This document shows, in pieces, positions 58,066 through 64,000 of a stretch of DNA of 64,000 bases. Origin of the DNA: Procambarus clarkii. Taxonomy: Eukaryota > Arthropoda > Malacostraca > Decapoda > Cambaridae. The notes below the pieces were generated by a model, which made no database searches, was not told the DNA's origin, and saw nothing but the letters and a program-made list of their open reading frames with translations. Location: positions 34,673,430-34,737,429 of the forward strand of contig NC_091193.1 in assembly GCF_040958095.1 (NCBI RefSeq), written 5' to 3'. Numbering within the stretch: position 1 is the first letter of the stretch; each line of letters begins with the position of its first letter. A program made the position numbers and the translations under genes.

Positions 58066-59816
58066 TATATATAAACGCTTTCAACTCGGTCAAAAGGGAA
58101 GCAATCCTCACTGCAGTCCAGGAACATTGCTCAAGCATTCTCCCGTTTGTGTCAGCAGGCTACAGCAAAGACTCAACCCTCCTGTTTGGCAAACATGAAG
58201 TCACCTCAGCAGAGGGAATTCAACAGGGTGACCCACTTGCACCGTTCCCCTTTTGCATAGCGGTTCGAGAAATTACAACCAGACTGTCCAGCGAGCTCAA
58301 CATCTGGTTCCTGGATGATGGCACTCTGGCAGGCACACAAGATTCCCTGCTAGAAGACCTACAGCTGGTGAAGACACGGGGGGAGTCCATGGGTCTCGTT
58401 CTTAACCCCTCCAAGTGCGAAATTATTGCATCTAGTGAAGTAATCATTAGAGCAGTGAAATCAGTTTTACCAGAAGCCTCAGTCGTTAAACCTACCGACA
58501 GCACACTACTCGGAGCACCTCTGGGCCACAATGCCATTGCTGCAGTCCTTGACGAAAAGTTTAGAGACCTAAAGAGGATGGAAGAGAGAATTGGGGACTT
58601 GGACTCCCACGATGCCCTCTACCTTCTCACAAAGTGCCTTACCTTGCCCAGGCTAACATACTTCTTAAGGTGTGCACCAACTTTTGGCAACCCACTTCTA
58701 AATCAATATGATGAGCTCCTCAGGTCAATATTCAGGAAGGCGCTCAACCTAGATTTAGATGACAGTCAGTGGACCAAGCAACACTACCAGTGAGATTTGG
58801 AGGGATAGGCATACGAAAGGCAACTGAGGTAGCACTTCCAGCATTCTTATCCTCATGTACAGCAGCCAACGAATTGGTAGGGCAGATCCTACCAGAGCGT
58901 ATGAGAGAGACAGCGGGAACTCATGATCAAACGTTCATCGAAGCAGCCAGACAATGGGACACCATTGCACACCCTCAACCCCGACCACAAGTCCCAAAAG
59001 ACCACAAGCAGGCCCACTGGGATAGCCCCATAATGGAAAGACTGTCACAGCAATGATTGACAACGCTGATGCTGAAAACAAAGCCCGCCTCCTAGCGGTA
59101 ACAGCACCCCACGCCGGGGATTTTTTATTTGCTGTGCCCAATGCAGCCCTGGGAACTCGCCTCAGTCATGACGCTCTCCGCATTGGAGTTGCCCTTCGTC
59201 TTGCCGCCCCGATCCTCACCGAACATAGGTGCATCTGCGGAACTGCGATGGCAGACCAATATGGTCGTCATGGTCTGGTATGTCGTAAATCACAGGGTAA
59301 AATCGCAAGACATGAAGAAGTCAACGACATCATCAAGAGGAGCCTCGCCACAGCCCGCTGCCCGGCACAAAGAGAACCACACTTATCCAGACCTAACGAC
59401 CCTCAGAAGCGCCCTGATGGGGTCACCTTGCTACCTTGGAAGGATGGTAAGCAAGTGGTATGGGACTACACGTGCGCTGCCACACTGGCCAGTACCTACC
59501 TCCACTACAGCACACGTGAAAGCGGTGGTGCTGCTTCTTTCAGGGAATCGCAGAAAATTATTAAATACAGAGGTCTAGCACACTGCTACAGCTTTGTTCC
59601 GATCGGCTCGGAGACCCTCGGTTCGTGGGGAAAATGTGCATTGAAGTTCCTGAAGGAATTGGGGACAAATTGATCAGCGCTACAAAAGACCAGAGAGCAA
59701 AAAGTTTCTTGTTCCAGCGCCTCAGTGTTGCGATTCAGAGGGGAAATGCCTGTTGCGTCTTGGGCACTAGTCCAACTTCAGAGGAATTCGAAGAAGTGTT
59801 TGACTTGCAACAATGA
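58066..59816 (+). pseudogene. RT and restriction-like endonuclease of a non-LTR element, frameshifted
   Basis: The frame enters in mid-RT (AFNSVKREAIL) and shows EGIQQGDPLAPFPFC and the catalytic WFLDDGTLAG block, then a thumb region. After RT come LPVRFGGIGIR, a CCHC-like knuckle (CICG...HGLVC) and the endonuclease (KRPDGVTLLPW, QVVWDYTC, SETLGSWG, LSVAIQRGNACCVLG). Endonuclease C-terminal to RT marks the R2/R4/NeSL-like class of LINEs. Three frame changes, near 58780, 59050 and 59665, break the frame. The 5' part is missing up to a (TA)n tract. Confidence 0.75.
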
Positions 59817-60106
59817 TCGAACCCGTCTGTGACATTCATCAATGTTTCCCATTGTTGTGTTTTTCAAGAGATCCATAACCTTTAAGCACCTTTTTGCATT
59901 ATTATTTTTGTATCAACCCATGTATATCTTGTAACCATCAAATGCATAATAAAGCACAAAAAATAAAAAAGGAAGGGGGTGGTAGGAGAAAAGCACACAG
60001 AAACTGTATTGGAGGGGATCTAAACATTCCCTCTAATGCGTTATGCGTGGTTTCCTCCGAGGCTATGGGTCCCCCTTCGTCCAGCTAGAGGTGGTACTAA
60101 TAAAAA
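58066..60106 (+). mobile_element. Non-LTR element with restriction-like endonuclease, longer copy
   Basis: This includes the broken coding region, a 3' UTR with AATAAAGC (about 59948) and a terminal segment GGAAGGGGGTGGTAGGAG...GAGGTGGTACTA. The terminal segment is shared with the fragment at 55968. Like that fragment it is bounded on both sides by (TA)n. Confidence 0.75.

Positions 60107-60179
<73 letters not shown>
60107..60179. repeat. (TA)n microsatellite
   Basis: An uninterrupted TA run closes the 4.6-kb inserted patch and leads into B-block 2 at GAAAATATCTATC. Confidence 0.95.
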
Positions 60180-60183
<4 letters not shown>

Positions 60184-61013
60184 ATATCTATCTTTAAAGA
60201 TACTCTTTAAAAGTGTTTTTAACACAGTAAGAATATTTCATTACAATATTACCTATATTAACTGTAGTAAACAAACTGATTTGACCTACAGGTCAAATCA
60301 TTGGCATTTCTACAGGATTTTATCAAACCCCTACTAGGGTAATATATTTTGTAATAATTTTGCAAAAAATAGTGCCATTTACTATTTTTAAATAGTTAAT
60401 TACAAAATTTACCGATATGGTGCAATCGGATGAAAACCAAATTTTTACACTTGACAATTCTTTATTCACTTGTCAAGTGAAAACTTGTAATGACACAACT
60501 TTACACTTGACAAGTGGCAATACACTTGACTTTCAGCTCCTGCTATATCCAGATTCCAGGGAGGAAAGGAAGGATGATCTTTGGAATCATTACCTAATTA
60601 GACAGGAATAAAATATTCCTGACAATAATTCCTTCAATGATTCCTGTAATCAAAAAATATAATATCTTGGAAAAGTCAAGAAAAAAGTTTAGTGTCAAGG
60701 ACACTAAAGTGTCTACATAATTACTTAACTCAACAGCTTGACAGATGTCAAGAGTTAGCTAATCAGGTATCTCTTGATTTATTCATCTTGAATAACAGGG
60801 TCAATGCTGCAGTTGATAAATTTGATAAAATCAATTGCCATGCAGAGATTTATCTAACAGAGATGGCTAATGCTGATTTAACCCGAAGGAAACTTCAGGA
60901 TATCAGAGCTGAAACAGCAATTACGAAAATATAATTCAGGATCGTCTAGATCAATTAATCAGACTTGCAGTAGCACAGCCAAATGTGAGCACATCCACTC
61001 AGTTTGGTACCTT

Positions 61014-61233
61014 GGCAGATGTAGATGGTGTTCTCAAAAGATTGGCAGATGTAGATGGTGTTCTCAAAAGATTGGCAGATGTAGATGGTGTTCTCAAAAG
61101 ATTGGCAGATGTAGATGGTGTTCTCAAAAGATTGGCAGATGTAGATGGTGTTCTCAAAAGATTGGCATATGTAGATGGTGTTCTCAAAAGATTGGCAGAT
61201 GTAGATGGTGTTCTCAAAAGATTGGCAGATATA
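61014..61233 (+). repeat. 30-bp minisatellite, B-block 2
   Basis: About seven units encode ADVDGVLKRL in frame, against 10-11 in B-block 1. Confidence 0.92.
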
Positions 61234-61639
61234 GTTTAATGCTGACAAATAAAGTTTGAGTTACAATATATCACTTGCATGAAATAAATAGGACAGATTT
61301 ATTTCTAGAAGCGTTAGCAATAAAACTCCTTGTATTATTATTCAGCAATATCTTGTTTGATTATACAGTTCACTTTTGGTCGTAAAGTCACCAGATAGTG
61401 CTAACCCTACAAATAAAAAATCTTCCTTGTGAAGAGATGAAAAGCTTAATTTACATTCTCTTGGAAGGTGAAGAGTTAAGGGTTAAATTTAGATCAAGAT
61501 ATTACTCTGGGTAAGGGACTATGAATGGTGAAGTTCATTACAAAATGTTTTCCACACACATTCCCACATATTATAACGTTCTGTACACACTTAACAATAT
61601 TACATAATATGACTTTAAACATATTATATAATATTTGTA

Positions 61640-61748
61640 AAGTCACTAATAATTGAGAGATAATAATCGTCACTAATAATTGAGAGATAATAATCGTCAC
61701 TAATAATTGAGAGATAATAATCGTCACTAATAATTGAGAGATAATAAT
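61640..61748 (+). repeat. 27-bp AT-rich minisatellite, B-block 2
   Basis: Four units are present, against five in B-block 1. Confidence 0.92.
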
Positions 61749-61799
61749 GATGAGCGGGTGATGAATGAGGAGGGGAAGATGTGTGCAGGGGACACTTAC

Positions 61800-61966
61800 C
61801 CGGCCACCACGATGAAAAGATCAAGTCTGTTCCAGGAGTCAGCCATATAAGCCCCTTTCCCAGACCACCCCATCTTGATCATCTCCACGGCGAAGAAGGC
61901 AAAGATTGCGTCGTCGAACATCTGTGGAAGGTGTTCCACCATCACCACCAGCACTATTACAACCAC
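61800..61966 (-). pseudogene. T-type-like voltage-gated calcium channel exon, copy 2
   Basis: It has the same open frame and GTAAGT donor as copy 1 (donor at 61798-61799). One visible residue change, GAYMADSW for GAYLADSW, lies in the S2-S3 loop. The donor, the acceptor candidates and the frame are all preserved. If this locus is a real channel gene, one copy could be the working exon. No other channel exon is visible within the window. Confidence 0.6.
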
Positions 61967-63025
61967 CTCTAATATACATTATATATTATTACATATATAT
62001 TATATATTAACATACTAAACAATCTGGAGGATGTTGATCCGGACATTTTCTTTAAAAGATCAGCTGTAACATGAACGAGGAACAACGGGTTCCAGCTCAA
62101 CAAGCAACATTGTAGGACTGAGAACAGCAGATGCTTTTTCACCCATGGGGTTGTAAACCCGCGGAACCGCCTACCCGCTGAAACCGTAAACGCTAAAAAT
62201 TTGGTGTTTTAAAATACAGCTAGAAAAGATAAGGGAAAATGGGGGGGGGGGGAAACCTTTGACAAGCCGCCGGGTTCCTGTCCTCGTCGAGATCACTAGT
62301 ATTAGTGGCCCTCAGGTAAGGTTCTTATTTACTGACACTTATTATTATTTAAGATATTTCGTAAACCCATTTAAACAATGGGTATAAATTGGATTAGTTT
62401 TAGATTTAGGAAAAACCTGGGTAAATACTGGTTCGGTAACAGGGTTGTTGATTTGTGGAACCAATTACGCACAACGTTTTAGGCAAGATAAATACTTTTT
62501 TTTTATTTTCTACTTTTCTATGTCTAAGTGCTCATGCTCCTTGTTTCCTTACACCCATGGTTAAGGGTGTAAGGTCTTATGCCTTCTACTCTCTTCTCTC
62601 CGGAGAGGGACAAATTGGCCGGCTGCCTCCCAACATTTCTCGTTGAAGAAGTCCAATATTTCCAGTAGCGACCGCCGAATGAGTTTCTCCAGTGGCATCT
62701 GTGACAGCTCTCTCCTTTCTTTTTCCAACGATATGCCAAACTTTTACCTCTTGCCCGTTTTCTTAAAGAGTGCATGTCACCTTTCACAAGATGCTAACAT
62801 GCCACTCCTTAGTGATGTCTCACCGAGTTACACTTTCAGGTGAAGTATGGCTCGTTCTTCTTTATCATAATGAAACATGGGTCCACTGACCTACTAAGGA
62901 AAACTAGCGTTTTTAATCTTTTTAAAAATGGTTTAATTAATTAATCCTGTAGGTAGCAGTTGCGGGAACAGGTCAATAAGGTCAAAGGTCCAGGAAAACG
63001 TCCTTTGCCAAATGCGGAACACAGT

Positions 63026-64000
63026 CCACCACCACACATACAGACCATCACCACCACACATACAGACCTCCACCACCACACATACAGACCTCCACTACCA
63101 CACATACAGGCCCCACCACCACACATACAGACCATCACTACCACACATACAGACGATCACTACCACACATACAGGCCTCCACCATCACACATACAGACCT
63201 CACCACCACACATACTTCCCTCCACCACCACACATACAGACCACCACTATCACACATACAGACCTCCACCACCACACATACAGACCACTACCACAACACA
63301 TACAGACCACCACCACCACACATACAGACCTCCACCACCACACATATAGGCCTCCACCACCACACATACAGACCTCCACCACCACACATACAGACCCACC
63401 ACCACCAAACATACAGACCTCCACCACCACACATACAGACCTCCACCACCACACATACAGCCCTCCACTACCACACATACAGACCTCCACGACCCCACAT
63501 ACAGGCCTCCACCACCACACATACAGACCCACCACCACCAAACATACAGACCCACCACCAACAAACATACAGACCTCCACCACCACACATACAGACCTCC
63601 TCCACCACACATACTGCCCTCCACTACCACACAAAGAGACCTCCACCACCACACATACAGGCCTCCACCACCACACATACAGGCCTCCACCACCACACAT
63701 ACAGACCTCCACCTCCACACATACAGGCCTCCACCTCCACACATACAGGCCTCCACCACCACACATACAGACCTCGACTACCAAACATACAGCCCACCAC
63801 TACCACACATACAGACCTCCACCACCACACATACAGACCCACCACCACTACCACACATACAGACCCACCACCACCACACATACAGACCTCCACCTCCACA
63901 CATACAGGCCTCCACCTCCACACATACAGGCCTCCACCACCACACATACAGACCTCGACTACCAAACATACAGCCCACCACTACCACACATACAGACCAC
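63026..64000. repeat. 22-bp C/A-rich minisatellite, unit 3, runs off the window
   Basis: About 44 units repeat the opening order of the big array (CATACTTCCCTCC marker at 63213, ACCAAACATACAGCCCACC at 63781 and 63961). The array continues beyond the window end. Confidence 0.95.

Larger units (their letters stand above)
60180..63025. repeat. B-block copy 2
   Basis: This is a near-identical copy of 28254-31223 with fewer units in both internal minisatellites. It has the same order: AT-rich start, two small frames (60417-60611; 60692-60934), decayed CR1 (about 61005-61480), the 27-bp repeat, the channel-like exon, CR1 scraps (about 62015-62240 and 62372-62480), an unassigned tail (62481-63025), then the 22-bp minisatellite. 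Confidence 0.88.

Overview
This is eukaryotic DNA, almost entirely repeats. It most likely comes from a decapod crustacean (crayfish- or lobster-like). The organism call rests on three tRNA-derived SINE types that I recall as common in decapod genomes, together with young CR1-group LINEs, Penelope-like elements and an invertebrate-type C2H2 zinc-finger gene. No prokaryotic gene organisation is present.

The main structure is a tandem macro-repeat present about three times. One unit reads: C-block (old LINE scraps around a 141-bp palindrome), Z-block (TATA box, C2H2 zinc-finger gene, SINE, hammerhead-like arm), B-block (decayed LINEs, two minisatellites, one calcium-channel-like exon), a 22-bp C/A-rich minisatellite, a Ty3/Gypsy pol fossil, a 20-bp minisatellite, a 24-bp minisatellite, a LINE scrap, then the next C-block. 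Unit 1 covers 1-24812, unit 2 24813-52040, and unit 3 runs from 52041 past the window end. The two complete C-to-C intervals differ in length because unit 1 lacks the B-block and most of the 22-bp array.

Unit 1 (1-24812): two LINE clusters split the C-block. The first (about 79-10458) holds CR1 copies A and B, both with open ORF1 (coiled coil plus SGNH esterase) and ORF2 (APE endonuclease plus reverse transcriptase), and a nested minus-strand LINE. The second (11177-17268) holds copies C and D between AATAA target duplications. Zinc-finger copy 1 (17603-18757) is a pseudogene. Beyond it lie short minisatellites around a SINE, then pol fossil 1 and its two minisatellites.

Unit 2 (24813-52040): zinc-finger copy 2 (25923-27200) has an early stop. 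B-block 1 follows, then an 11.2-kb 22-bp array with higher-order units of 2.2-2.3 kb. A non-autonomous LTR element (42462-47210, minus strand) has inserted into that array.

Unit 3 (52041-64000): zinc-finger copy 3 (53157-54446) is the only fully open copy. A 4.6-kb patch of SINE, Penelope-like and restriction-like-endonuclease LINE pieces, stitched at (TA)n tracts, separates it from B-block 2. The window ends inside another 22-bp array.

The functional candidates are the third zinc-finger gene and the ORF1/ORF2 pairs of LINE copies A and B. The rest is fossil or satellite DNA. Long open frames inside the minisatellites follow from the repeat period and are not annotated as genes.
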